A stretch of 64,000 nt of DNA from assembly GCA_004764695.1 (NCBI GenBank), contig SMSO01000014.1:5214845-5278844 (forward strand), written 5' to 3'. Positions 1-11,424 of this stretch are shown here, one piece after another. The translations under genes were made by a program, and so were the position numbers. A model generated the notes under the pieces. It was not told the origin of the DNA, did not search any database, and saw nothing but the letters and a program-made list of their open reading frames with translations. The number at the start of each line of letters is the position of its first letter. Position 1 is the stretch's first letter. Source of the DNA: Schizochytrium sp. TIO01. Its lineage: Eukaryota; Sar; Bigyra; Thraustochytrida; Thraustochytriidae.

Positions 1-858
1 TAACCGTGTGCAGCTACAGCCAGCATGAACGTTTGTGCCGCTAACATGGAGCTCTTTGTAGCCCAAACCTCTGCAGAGGTTGGAACTGTAGGTGCCTGAG
101 TAACGTGCGAGAGTGCTTCCATAAGCGCCTTCTTCACGCCCATCTCTACGCCTTGCGCCGCCCCTCCCAGCTTACCCAGTTGCTCCTCACCTGCGCCGCC
201 AAAGCCCAGCATTGCCTTCAGCAGGGATGCACCCTCATTCCCCGCAAACTTTTCGCCTCGCACCGCCAGGGGGCACATCACCGTCAGCGTTGTTATCCCC
301 GTTATCACCGCCCGAGGCAGAGCTTGGATAGGCGCCAGACGAGGCATTCTGGTGATTGCGGAGCGAATCAGAGGGGACACCACCACGCCAGCCCAGTATG
401 AAGCTAGCATCCGCGCGGAGGTTGGCGATCTCGTGTTCGGTGAGGGAGCCAGCTTGGGATCGAAGCAGGTGCTCGAGGTCGTCCAAAAGGCGCCAAGGCT
501 CGAGGTCGCAGAGAAAGACGGCCGTAGCAGGGGCCCTTAGCACACGGCGGATGTTGGAAGAGGTCATACAGTAGGCCAGCTGGTGGCGCACGTAGGCATC
601 GCGTACAAGGACCACGCGGTACGGTTGAAGATTGAAGGCAGAAGGGCTACGCTGACAAAGTTCAAGAGCATCCAGGAGAACAGGACCTGGAACAGGTTCC
701 GAAGCGGAGAATGAGCGAGCAGCACGACGAGAACGAACGAGGGCACCAAAAGAAGCGGGGTCCGCAGGAGAAGTAGAAGCAGTAGCAACAGAAGAAGAGG
801 AGGAAGAAGAAGAAGGTGAAGGTGACTTGCCTAGCAGACGGCACAGAGCACGCCGCAT
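1..858 (-). CDS. Nitroreductase-family protein, two exons, truncated by the window edge
   Basis: The ATG at 858 opens a 159-residue first exon. It has a short basic start and Ser-rich stretch (residues 1-30, possibly organelle targeting), then nitroreductase landmarks: RSRRAARSF at 42-50 and PSAFNLQPYR at 72-81, which bind FMN phosphate and ring in this family. The frame would stop at 235, but a GT-AG intron of about 57-60 nt (roughly 380/383 to 323) restores an open frame. That frame runs to base 1 and includes SAEVWATKSSMLAAQTFMLA, the helix expected in the second half of these flavoenzymes. The exact donor among three overlapping GTs is unresolved. The end of the protein lies outside the window. 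FMN-dependent NAD(P)H reduction is the family role; the substrate is unknown. Confidence 0.75.
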
Positions 859-1767
859 TTTGGAGAGATGAGTTGATTGAAGAAAAGAAACAACAACACC
901 TACACTACCACGATAGAAAAGGAACCTTGTCTTTGTTATGGGCTGCCTAAGTCTAAATTGCCTGCCTCGTTGCCTTCCACCGTTATGAAGGTTGTCGATA
1001 GCTTATGGTGGTGCAGCAGAACCCTCTCCATGCAGGACCACTTATGGGATTGCTTTTGCTGGCCTACTGGCTGCTCATAGTAAAAGATTCTTTTCTTTTC
1101 TAATTAAAAAAAGACTGAGCCACTGCTGTGGCGTGATCACATGGCAATACTACTACCTATAATGGAAGGGCTAGGCGAGTAGATAGATCGCAATTCTGCG
1201 AGGCAATTCTGCGAGGCTCACTCATTCAACTAGGAAAGGAATTCTGAAGAATTGCATGGCTACCAGCCAAATAAAATCTCTAGACGTTTGGTTACGCGAG
1301 AAGGGAAATGCTGAGAGAGCACAATGGGAAAGAAGTAAGTAAATCTCTGATTATATTTGCAACAACAAGAGTTGGTTGGGTTGGCGCATAATGCATTTAA
1401 GGAAGACAAGGTTTTGGTTCTTGCGGGAGATTAATTCAGGCTAGTAGGGACAGTCTTTTTATTCTAAATGGGAAGAGGTATATGGCATGCAACCAGCAAG
1501 AGTACGAATGACACTTATGTAAATCTTTAATCAGTTTGCATAGCTCTGTACGGTTTGCATTGAAAACAACAAAAAAAACAGGACCACTTAAAAATAGAGA
1601 AGGAGATAACACGATCAGACACGGCGAGGTGTGCCAAATGATTTTCTGACTGAGATCCTCATACCTTTTTTCGAATCTCCTCAAGTTGCATGAAACAACA
1701 GCGCAATAGTTAGAACTATCATGGAAAGAACAGTGATTGGTACGAGATTTTGAGAGTATTTATACTA
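859..1767. other. Intergenic spacer
   Basis: AT-rich DNA between the nitroreductase start and the SPC3 stop. It holds a perfect tandem 13-bp repeat at 1190-1215. On the minus strand near 1680-1600 a short ATG-led stretch (reading MQLEEIRKK) is followed by GTATG, but no longer exon chain could be supported. Confidence 0.5.
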
Positions 1768-2888
1768 TTACGTGTAAACGGTTGGGAAACTGTAATTGTA
1801 AGTAATCTTATGCTTTGGCATATTTGGCACAGGGTTACGCCCAGTTCCATGCAATGAAAGCGGTCCGAAGAGAGGATGTACATCATAGCCTAACCGTAAT
1901 GTGACAGAAACATCGCGCAGATCCTCCACAGAGTCCTCAAGTGGGTATTTGATGAAGTCTTGTCCCTTGATATGAGCAAACTCCTTATCAGTAATAATGG
2001 CGTCGAACAATACCACGCCGTTTCGGATCTATCAAAGTTCAATTGGAAGCAAACAGGAGAAACGATTCAGGTTAGAGTCCTTCAAAAACACTTCTCCGCA
2101 AAACTATATCTAAAATAGTGACTTACGTGCTTGTTTCCACGGTAGTCTGCCATCACAAAAACAAAAATCTGCTTCGTATTCCACGTCCATACAGGGGTTA
2201 AGTCTGTTATAAACCACGGAGAATAATAAAATTTTGAGTTAGTAATGCAACGAGTTTGTTTTGTAGCGAAGGAACTTACCCATATCAAGGTTAAAAGTCA
2301 AAATAGCACGGTCAGCTCCGCGGAATGAATGCCTGTGTTAAGTCAACCCAAGGGTGAACTCAAGATGCCACATAGGAAAAGATTGTTAGGAATTCTCTTA
2401 CTCTTCACCCCATTCCGTTTTCAAACAGACTTACAAGCGACGAAGCTCATGAACCTCAAAAGTATTCACAATGGGAGGTTTCTCTTCAATGATTGATGTG
2501 CTGTAGACAAAGCAAACGTGAAGCAAAATCAATTTGTCAGTGCCCAACTGTTATCAATTTCCATGCAAGCTTGTCCTTGTAGTACAAATCGTACCAGATA
2601 AAGAGTATGCCCGGTACGCTTTTATGTGAGGACGTGAAGCAAAGTAAATGTAGTCCACATGGATGTACTTTTCACATTAATCGACATACCTGAAAACATT
2701 TAGGAATGCGAGTGCCGCTAGGGTACCGAGACCTGTTGAAGTGTAACATAAAATTTTAACATACATCGTCCCACATCACAGCAGTTCTTACCCACGCCTT
2801 TCGTCAGTTTTCTATTGGACTTTCCCAGAAATGTTTATCTACCTGACTTCTTCAGCCCAGCAAATTACGCAAGGATGTGCGCACGCAT
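1768..2888 (-). CDS. SPC3: Signal peptidase complex subunit 3 (SPC22/23), seven exons
   Basis: SPC3 is the single-pass ER membrane subunit that supports signal peptidase at the translocon. Exons inferred by reading through GT-AG introns with matching phases are 2888-2869, 2811-2792, 2732-2690, 2500-2435, 2332-2280, 2203-2127 and 2028-1768. They total 540 nt, or 179 residues plus stop, against about 180 in animals. Exon 2 to 3 gives a hydrophobic anchor (GLGTLAALAFLNVF). Exons 4-6 give the family core with RGADRAILTFNLDMDLTP and WTWNTKQIFVFVMADY. The last exon starts with NGVVLFDAII and has a beta-rich tail. Introns are about 57, 59, 189, 102, 76 and 98 nt. The last four exons are firm. The two 20-nt exons at the start are the weakest part. 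The gene is divergent from the F-box gene at 3654. Confidence 0.85.
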
Positions 2889-3653
2889 AAGATACACGAA
2901 TAGCTACTGTAGAATTGTTAGCTTGACGGTGTTGCAAGCTGTCTTCCCGCCTGGCGAGCCATTAACGACATCCGTTTGTCTGCACTGCGTCACCGAAGTA
3001 ACCGCAGAACCTGTCAGGTTGCAAGGTCTCACATACCGAAGAAGAGTACCGCGTTTGCGCGGATCCAAAACGAATGCATCGCGACGACTGTGTCAACGGC
3101 GAGCCTTGTTTACAAACAGGCAGACCAGTTTGCAACGAAATCGTCAAAGAACAAGAAGAAGAACAACAGAAGTAAAGATAATCACAAAACAACTTACTTT
3201 AAATAGGTAATTGTTCCCCACCCAGTAGATATGAAATGGGTATATTCGACGAAATCTCGATGACCTACTTGAAGAAGAAGAAAGAGCAACATATTCAAAG
3301 GGCACCTTGAAAGTTATTAGACCTCATATACTTCAAGCCCACCCTTTCCCTTTCGCAGGAGGCATTGCACAGCCCTTGCTTAGTGGAATATCGCAGAACC
3401 CCCGCGATCATCTATTGACAGGATATATTTCGTCACTCAAACCACTTTCATGTAACTCCGGATTGTGTTCCCACGACTCAGTCAAAATAGAGCTTAGAGT
3501 TGATAGATCTTGTAGAGTAGAATCGCGAGACCTAGTGGTAGCAAAGCACAGTCCGAATACTTAGCAAGCCACCAAAGGAGGTCTCTCAGAAATTGCACTT
3601 CAAAATTGTCTACGCAGGCATAAGTCTTTCCCTTTTTAGTTGGATATAACGTC
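2889..3653. promoter_or_regulatory. Divergent spacer between SPC3 and the F-box gene
   Basis: About 765 bp separate the two start codons, so it should hold both promoters. A 131-codon plus-strand frame crosses it and the first SPC3 exons, but its Arg/Thr-rich translation shows no domain and I take it as chance. No clear TATA box or repeat was found. Confidence 0.4.
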
Positions 3654-4142
3654 ATGCCTTTGGAGACCCTGCTGAAGCGAGTTAGTCGTACGCTTCTTCG
3701 TGTGTGGACTTGGTGCGCTGTGCTTGTTCAAAGTGCTGTTCAAAGATTTCAGGCTAAGTACACGAAGCCAACTTCACAAGCTTTAGTCATCCACGAAAAG
3801 TTCCGATGGCAACTTCGTGAAAAGCCAACTCGACCAGCTCGAGCTCAATTACCAGATGATCTTGTGCCACTGATCATGGACTATCTCAATGCTCCTGAAC
3901 TCTGCACAGCATCTTGTGTAAATACTTTATGGTTCTTTAACTCTTATGCTGATCGACGCTGGGCCCGACTTTGCATACACGATTTTCATGTGGAGCCTAT
4001 ATCCGTATCTGGTTATAATTCCAAGCGAATCGGTGCACGTACTTTGTACAAATCTATCATTGAATGCCACGGAAGTCTCTTTGGACGTGGTATGTCCCCT
4101 TCAGAACTCCCAAGGGTCTCTGCTGACATTTTATCTTACTAG
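3654..4142 (+). CDS. F-box-like protein (first exon read as a continuous frame)
   Basis: The ATG at 3654 opens 162 residues. Residues 12-30 are hydrophobic and may form a membrane helix. Residues 66-107 match an F-box: LPDDLVPLIMDYLNAPELC, a Cys/Asn turn, then a Trp/Phe-rich helix ending in DRRWARLC. F-box proteins recruit substrates to SCF ubiquitin ligases through SKP1; the target here is unknown. The frame stops at 4142, but a GTATGT donor at 4090 and well-formed downstream exons suggest this stop lies in an intron and the protein continues to about 4801. The phase does not join exon 1 directly to the 4356 exon, so at least one small exon or a different donor is missing. F-box call good, 3' structure open. 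Confidence 0.6.
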   Translation: MPLETLLKRVSRTLLRVWTWCAVLVQSAVQRFQAKYTKPTSQALVIHEKFRWQLREKPTRPARAQLPDDLVPLIMDYLNAPELCTASCVNTLWFFNSYADRRWARLCIHDFHVEPISVSGYNSKRIGARTLYKSIIECHGSLFGRGMSPSELPRVSADILSY

Positions 4143-4355
4143 CTGCTTAATACATGTAAAACAATATGCTGAATTTTTGTGAAGAACAGCGCTATCGGAC
4201 GCAAACCGTGATTAGTCAGAATGTTTGTTTTAACTCCTATTATTACCAAGTCTCTTTAGTACTTTAAACATTGATTTGGTGTGTCATGCCAATAGAATCT
4301 ATGCATCTACACTGTCTACACGAACTAATGTTATTCCGCTTTTTTTTCCTCCTAG

Positions 4356-4801
4356 CAAATCATGGGTTAGCATTCCTGCCTGGTCTCCCAAACAACTAGT
4401 GTTGATGGAGATTCTATCTAAACCATTGCAGTAAGGGAATAATTGTGTTGCTAGAAATAGGGATTTCTTTTTGGTTTCTTCTTTGATTGAAAAAGATCAA
4501 TTCTTTTACTGGTTTACAATTTACAATTTTTTCTAATTTAACATGAAGGCCTGCAAAAACATGTTGAAAATGTTTTGAGGAACTACGCTATTTAGAAGTT
4601 TGGAAACCACATTAAAGAGAGCTAGAAGATTTCAGAACCTAAAGTGTCATAGAAATCATGGTTGGCTTACTTATCCATATAATATTAGACGTCTTTTGCA
4701 GTGTATATACCATCTCCATGCCTCGTACACCTCTAATATTCGCAAATAGTACTCTGCAGAAGACGTTTCCGAGGCAGAAAGGTCATCGACATGAGTACTA
4801 G
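4356..4801 (+). other. Probable downstream exons of the F-box gene
   Basis: A long T/C tract ending CCTCCTAG at 4355 is a strong 3' splice site. The 75-nt exon 4356-4430 reads SWVSIPAWSPKQLVLMEIL and ends at a GTAAGG donor. A second acceptor (TTTTGCAG, 4693-4700 plus G4701) opens 4702-4801 in matching phase and ends in TAG at 4799-4801. Together they encode about 57 residues after the F-box part. The link to exon 1 is inferred from position and protein-like composition. Confidence 0.4.
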
Positions 4802-7051
4802 TGCTGATGGAATGCCTTCAATATTACCTTGTTCGGAGTGCCTTTGTTTTAAACGAACACTGATGTTAATACTGTAACTATCTTTTTCATTTATTTTGCA
4901 CGTATATAAGCTATTGTTGGAAGAACTAGATGAATTAAGACACAACAGCAAGCGGAAACCAACGACGCATTCCAACCTTGGAGCTATATTTTCTTTTTAA
5001 AAGAGAGTAAAAAGTTGAATGCACCTTGAAAAATGAGCATTCCTTCTAATTACGTTAAGGAAGTATTCATCAAGAAAGCTGCTTCTCTCTATTACATGGC
5101 GTCTTCTTTGAAATACGATTCGTATTCCTCTTTTTGAAACTTTTTTCTTTGAAAACAAGGCTAAGAAGACATGGGAGTACTGTACTGTTGATAAGATTTG
5201 AAAAAAAAGGTTCGAATATTGAAACACACACACAAAAAACTTTCTAAACAAATATCCGTGGCGATTACAAGCTTTCTTCCATCGTTTTCGTTGATTTTGT
5301 GTTTTCACAACGATAAAAGTGAGGTCAAAGGTAAACAGATTAACGTAGTGGCTCCTTGTCCAACTCATGCATTTGTGTTGACTAGATTGCATACGCACAC
5401 ACGTGTCATTGATTTCTCACTTCTGGCCGGTGGGAACCTCGTTGACATTTTCTTATGAACACCACTCCCGGTTCATCAGGAGCATAGGAATAATCTCCCA
5501 TTTCAGTTGACATAGCAGAGTCTAACAGAATTCCTGCACTTTACAGCTCAGGCCAGTTATTGGAACCGTTGTTCATAATTTAATTGTAACGTCTTCATTT
5601 CAACTGGCCTTATCTGCTTTCCATGCTTGAATTGTGGTTTTTAGATTCGTGAGAGCCATCGACTGCTGAACGATCGAACGGACCTTTTCCCAAGACAGTT
5701 ACTCCTATATATTATGTTATCATGTCAACTCCAGGTTTTGACCCTTTGTATGTGTCTCCTACCGTTCGATTAAGCAAAAGAATAAGTAATTCTTAATTAT
5801 AGAAATTGAAAAAAAAGAGAAAAAAAAGCTGTTCCTATGATGTTGGCTCTCCTTGCTCATTCTTTTGCCTTTCTTTAAAGTAGCTGATTCGTCAAGCGCG
5901 TGTCCTCCAAAAAGTCGCAGGCGTTTCGACTTGCTTGTGTTTCCCCGCTTGATTGTTCAAGCTTCCCCTTCTCGTTGCTGTTTTCAGCTTCTTGCTTTCA
6001 ATTATCTGTGATTACATTTTTTGATACGTTCGATGACTCGACGGTCTCCAGGCTCTGCGCCATCCTGAACGCAACATTAAGTCAGGGCACCAGGCAAGAT
6101 TCTTTTTGGCGCAGATGTGCTTTGTATTGACTCCCCCTCGCACTGATAACAATACTTGTTGCTACGGTTGAGCTAGGTCCCCCTTTGCATGCATGTAAGC
6201 CTAAACTGTTCCCGGTATGTATGGACTCACTAATGATTTACAATGCTACTAAGTAAGAACTGATGTGCTATACCTTTGAATAAGTCGCACTACCAAGATA
6301 CCTAGTAGGCATATTCTTATGTTTTTATGCTTTTTTACTCTTATTGATTATGCCCGTGTCAGATTTTCTAACGTTTGCATTCAGTTCTCTTCTCCCATGG
6401 TTACTCTCGCCAGGTACGTGTGATTTTAATTTTTTAAATATACCTACTACTATTGCGTCAACTTAAAAGAGGCGAAATGATCACCCTTTTCTTTCATAAA
6501 ATCAGAGCTGTTTGCCAAAAAAACTTTTCTCTATCATCGAGATAGCTAGGCACTAAATGATGAGTTCATTTACTTCTGTTTAGTAACTAGAAGCACTTTT
6601 AGGTGTAGTTCTTCCTCTCAAATCAATATTCTATAGTCACTTCTTCTCTCTCTCCTCCTCCTCTTCCTCCGCCTTGCTGCAGACTCTGCTTTAAGGTTAG
6701 AACCTCTCGACGGTCAGCAGGACCAAGCTAAGTGCTGCTGATTATTTTGCTGCGTGCAAGAAACGAAAGAGTAGTCCGGCCAACGAAGTTTGAGTCGTTG
6801 CATTCATTAAATTACACAAGGTAAATCGTGTTGCTTCTCAAAGTTCAAGCGCTACGCTCCTCCAGCTTGCGCTGTGTCGCCTCTATTCTGCCGTGCTCTC
6901 TACGGTGCTATTTTGCCAAGCCGTGCCCTGAGCTGCTCTGCCAGGGTTAAACTTTGCAAACCTCCAGTTCGTGAGCTTTTGTGTTGACCTGCTTTTTTGA
7001 ACGTAACGCACTTCACAAAACAAGGACCCTCGCCGGGCTTTGCTTGCCGCC
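4802..7051. other. Intergenic spacer
   Basis: AT-rich spacer. Minus-strand frames at 4733-4975 and 4997-5398 are Phe/Lys/Arg-rich with no domain. The last 350 bases before the LRR gene become pyrimidine-rich (CTCTCTCCTCCTCCTCTTCC near 6645), as expected for a promoter and 5' leader. Nothing else identified. Confidence 0.4.
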
Positions 7052-7212
7052 ATGCAATTCGCGGCGCCTGCCCCTCGAACTCCCCCTGTGAGCAAACGTC
7101 GTCTTCGCAACGTGTATCAACATCCGAATCTTTTGAACCAGAGCCAAACAAATATAGGGACTGTCAGGGGCGCAAGAGCTCCTACACCGCAGAAGAACTT
7201 TAAATATTTGCC

Positions 7213-7252
<40 letters not shown>

Positions 7253-9207
7253 CAACAACAACAACGACGACAACAGCAGAGGCCACAGCAGCAAGGAGAT
7301 TATCTTCATCAGAATCATGGCGAGAAATCCGGGAGAGGCTCTTCCATCGCACAGATCTCACGATCACCTCAGTTATCTCCCAGGAACCTAGACTCGTATA
7401 GTGTGCGTCAGCAATACCATGCCCGCCCATGGTCGAGCTCGCCGAACCCAAACCGCACGGAATCTATTACCTGGATTGCTCATGAGATTGACACTGAAAG
7501 CTCCCTTGCCTCAAGCTCTGCTTCCTATGAGGAATACTATGATGATGAATATAATGACGGGGAGGAAAACTATGATGATAGCTACTATAGCGAAAGCTAT
7601 GAAGGGAGCGAAGAGAGCTCTTTGCAAATCATTGATTTGATGGATCCTATTCACCGTCGGGACCATGAGCTAGCTGAAAGCGAAGATGATTTTTGTTGTG
7701 ACTTATCTAACCTTCGGGCTCGAGGACTAGAGGACTCACGCTTAGGAGATTTAATCACTACCGTGAGTGAGAGCGCTCGTATGCTTGATCTTGCAGGCAA
7801 TTCATTGTCTTGGCTTCCTGTTCTCCCTGCTAGGCTCTGCGTACTGAACCTCCGAGGCAATTCACTTCAATCTTTACGTGAACTCGAGCATTTGCTTTGT
7901 CTGGAAGAGCTAGATGTGAGCGAAAACCTCCTTACAAGTCTTGAGGGGCTATTTCTGTGTGCGCAGACACTACGAACTCTAAATGCTCGAAGTAATAAGT
8001 TGCGATGTGTGAATGGCTTGGAAACAATGGTTTCATTGCAACATTTGGATGTCTCTCAAAACCATATTGCTAAGTTAAGTGCCTTGCGAGGCCTTTCGTG
8101 TAACATAAACTTGACTGAGTTACGTCTTGCAGGGAACCCAGTTACGTGTTTAGGAACGTTTCGTCAACTCATGATGGACATGAACCCGAGCGTTCGAATA
8201 CTTGACGATCAACTTGTAAGTATATCTCCCCAAGTGGGAGGCCAAGGTCACAAAGAGTGGAGTTATGGTGGTCTCCATGCGTCACGCGTGGCGCGAATGA
8301 AAGAAGCTAAGTCCAAACTTATCCGTAAAAACGAATTGGCTGTGGCTTTGAAGTCCGAGGAGGGTGCTAAGTCTACAAAATGCCCTAATCCTAATTCTCG
8401 CAGTAACATGCAAAGTAGTGCTCAAAAAGAAAGAATCCGACAGAATGGTAAGCCCTCTACGACTGGCACACACCACTCCTCATCAGAACCTTCAAAGGTA
8501 CCCTTTGCTCGATCTCTTGTCCCTGACTATGGCAAATCCTCTCAAAGGCGGAAAGGTGGTAATACTGCTGAAAGTGATCCCCACCGCCGAAGCTCGCAGA
8601 ATTTCAATCACAAAGGAGCAAATAAGACGAATTTAAATGCTAACGCCCTTTCCCGTGACTCGCGTCATCTTCACGGAAGCTTGCGCTCAGAGCAGAAGAA
8701 AGAAGATTTACAATCTCGTAAAGAACGTGCGATGGCGAAGGCTGCGAGACTGCGTGAGCGGCAACAGTTAAAGCGCCAACAACAGCGTCAGCAACACTTA
8801 TTGGAGCAACAACGCGCTGTCAAAACGCAAAGTTTTTCTGCTAGCGCACTTGATAGGATTGCTCACCCGCCCCCTGGAGAACCAATTGAGGTTGATGAGA
8901 GTTTTGAAGACTTTTTGCAAGAGTCTGATGCTCGTCGCGTTGTAGAGCAAATGCGCCAAGCTATGATGCTTCGCCAAGGAAGCACATATCAACCACGTCC
9001 GCTCGCTGATCCATTAGCGATTTTAGAATTATCGCAGGTACAAGAACCGCGCGAAGTGCGTGGAGCAAATCGCGCAGATTCAAGTGCCTCTCTTCTTGAA
9101 AACCTCAAATCTCGTGGAACACGAGGCTATAGCAAAATAGAAATTCAGGATTATTCGAGAAATAATTCGAAAGAGTTTGACCACGGTGACGATGACGATG
9201 ACGATGT

Positions 9208-9238
<31 letters not shown>

Positions 9239-9367
9239 AATGACGATGACAATGATGATGACGAGATTACCGGTCGTATTCGCCAACTTCTAGCACAGAA
9301 AAAGGCCAACCTTAAGTCTCTCACCACAGCTCTCCGGCACAATCGAAGTAGCTACGATGCCATCTGA
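7052..9367 (+). CDS. Leucine-rich repeat protein with polyQ and polyD tracts
   Basis: The first ATG is at 7052 in the context GCCGCCATGC; the frame is open a few codons upstream but has no earlier ATG. The product is 771 residues. In order: a basic N-terminus, a glutamine tract (about 55-71, CAG/CAA mixed), a Tyr/Glu/Asp-rich acidic patch (about 158-190), six SDS22-type LRRs (about 243-390, LDLAGNSL, LNLRGNSL, LDVSENLL and so on) with a cap ending in RILDD, a long basic Ser/Asn/Gln linker with a predicted coiled coil (KERAMAKAARLRERQQLKRQ), an almost pure Asp run (about 713-738) and a basic C-terminus. SDS22-like LRR blocks bind partner proteins, and the architecture recalls centrosomal and axonemal LRR proteins. 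That role is inference; no orthologue is assigned. Confidence 0.8.
7213..7274 (+). repeat. CAG/CAA trinucleotide tract encoding polyglutamine
   Basis: CAG repeats switch to CAA repeats and then to CGA/CAG-mixed codons, in frame within the LRR gene. CAA interruptions should limit slippage. The tract is likely length-polymorphic. Confidence 0.9.
9187..9264 (+). repeat. GAC/GAT repeat encoding polyaspartate
   Basis: GACGATGACGAT hexamer-type repeat near the 3' end of the LRR gene, encoding about 25 acidic residues with rare Val and Asn. Confidence 0.9.
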
Positions 9368-10685
9368 CTCTGAGCTAAAGAGCATGACTTTGATTTTTCT
9401 TCTTTCTTTTCTTTTCGCAAACCTTTTGTAGAATACCACTATTAATGGCCAAGGTGAATATCAGAGAGAACAGTTTTAATATTATGAGACTAATATTGTG
9501 CATGTTGATTCTGCTCCTAGTGTGTTAAGTTCGGAACATCTTGTGAGTTCTATGTCTTGTTAATATAGGGATATGTCTCGCCACTTTTCTCTGCTGAATT
9601 TTTGTCTTGACTTCTCTCTTTTTCCTCTGAAGACTAAACTTTAGTATATAAATAAATACATTCACGGACATTCAGATTTTCAGAACATATGGAGAACAAT
9701 ATTGATTGATGGTCACACTCAACTTTTTATTGCAGTAATTGTTGTGAGTGAGTTAAGTACTATGATAAGTCTTACCAACCCAAAGACCATTGATATGATT
9801 GAAAAATTGGAAATAGAACAAATAATTGAACATTATCACACCTTTGTGTGAATATAGAAAAGCTGCAGTGACGACGCGGTTTTCTTTTGTAGAGGCCACT
9901 ATGAATAGTACTCCTACAAGTGAGAAATATACGCATAACTTATAATAACGCCAAGAGCATCCCTAAAGAATGGAAGCGTAAAAGTAAAAGCACGCAAATC
10001 AACAGGCAGAAAAAGGACAGACGTGTGTCCGTTCTTCAATATCCTGTTGATTGATTTTTGGGCTTCAAGTTGCAAATTAAGCCAATGCAAATTTATAATG
10101 CGCATCGAAAAGCTTGTATCTTGCATGGTAGAAGACTTTGGGTGTTTCAGTCACTATCTGAATAACTTAGATGAGTGTTTGAAGATTCAACCAGGTAGTA
10201 TGACTTGTGGTGAGCCTGTTCCTAGGTTTTCACGTTCAGTCATACTTAATTTAGGAATATGGCTCGCATGACGGTACACAACGAGGTACAGCCATGTCCT
10301 AGGCTCAATAATGTATTTTTAGATCGAGAGTTGGGTTGATGGACGCACATATATGTGGGTCTATATGATGCCTATGCATGTGTAGGAATTCGAATGCGTT
10401 GCATACATGAGCATTTAATTAATACACACATAACTATATTCATAAATGCATGAACATACAAGCGCTCATTCATCTAGGTTTTTAAATGGATGCATTTGAA
10501 AAAAACGGTTATGCGCTCCTATAAATTTCTGTGCAATTCCCCCTGGGAATATGCTATTATGCCTTGGGAAATAATTTTGATGGTACTAGATTTCGTTGGC
10601 ATTAGTATATCTATCAGGAACTCTGTGCATACTGTGGCTAAGGTTTTTGGTGGCGTGAAGGATAGGCTCTACGCTTTTTCTCTCC
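9368..10685. other. Convergent intergenic spacer
   Basis: About 1.3 kb between the 3' ends of the LRR gene (+) and the PX gene (-). AT-rich. Frames at 9914-10126 (-), 10023-10271 (+) and 10490-10744 (+) are short, without domains, and treated as chance. Confidence 0.4.
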
Positions 10686-11117
10686 TCAGACCAGTCCAAG
10701 GAACTTGTGAGTTTCTTCGAGTCCCAATACATCCTTGCTCTTAAGCTGCTCAAAGAGCCATCCTTCTAGCGCTCCCTGTCTCGTGAGGAGGAAGTTTTCG
10801 TCGTATCGATTCCAAGGCCAGCCTTTGGGTGGGAACTCACAAGCTTCTTCACAGAGAAGCCCACGCTTGTCGAGGTCCGTGCGGAACTGCACAAAGTCAT
10901 TGTAGCGGTGCTTGCGAGTCCACTGCCGCGGGCCATGAGCTCCCGAGGCCTGGGCACTCTCAGCCACATCGCCGTCACCACGCTCCATTTCTAGCACAAA
11001 CTCCACGAAGGCACCAGGGTCTGCAACTTCATGGCCAACGCAGCGCACTGTAAAGAAGTTCCTTCCAAAGCGACGCGACCATTGCTTGGGCGTGAAGAAG
11101 ACGGCGTCTTCAGACAT
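10686..11117 (-). CDS. Small PX (phox homology) domain protein
   Basis: A 143-residue protein from the ATG at 11117. Nearly the whole length is one PX domain, a phosphoinositide-binding fold that targets endosomal membranes. Visible landmarks: the RYNDF motif at 71-75, where the Arg contacts the 3-phosphate in PI3P binders; the loop FPPKGW at 95-100; and a second basic position in LTRQGALEGWLFEQL (111-125), matching the R..L..wL helix. A Gly/Ala-rich insert sits before RYNDF. There is no BAR, SH3 or kinase partner domain, so this is a PX-only protein unless unseen exons exist. Membrane targeting is the family role; cargo or pathway is unknown. Confidence 0.8.
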   Translation of the reverse strand: MSEDAVFFTPKQWSRRFGRNFFTVRCVGHEVADPGAFVEFVLEMERGDGDVAESAQASGAHGPRQWTRKHRYNDFVQFRTDLDKRGLLCEEACEFPPKGWPWNRYDENFLLTRQGALEGWLFEQLKSKDVLGLEETHKFLGLV

Positions 11118-11371
11118 TGGTTGGAGGGGGCGTGGTCACAGAAGGCGATGGAGGGAGTAACGGAAGACTTAGAGAGGGGGGAGAACAAGGATGTCTAACA
11201 CAACAGCAGAGTCAAGCTCAAAGCAGCAGATAGTTGCGGGATTGATTGAAGTTGTTTGATTGCCTTCTAACTATTAACAGAACTCTTTTTATTTTATATC
11301 ATCGCCTATCTAGGTAGTACTATAGATTTTTAATGACCTTTTTTCAACTTGAAGATTTAAAGCTTCTCATG

Positions 11372-11424
11372 TCTTCTTCTTCTTCTTCTTCTTCTTCTTC
11401 TTCTTCTTCTTCTTCTTCTTCTTC
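11372..11424 (+). repeat. (TCT)n microsatellite
   Basis: Uninterrupted TCT trinucleotide run of about 53 bp upstream of the PX gene start. Confidence 0.95.

Noticed and set aside
2815-3210. 131-codon plus-strand frame
   Set aside because: It overlaps the SPC3 5' exons and promoter on the other strand, is Arg/Thr-rich and has no domain.
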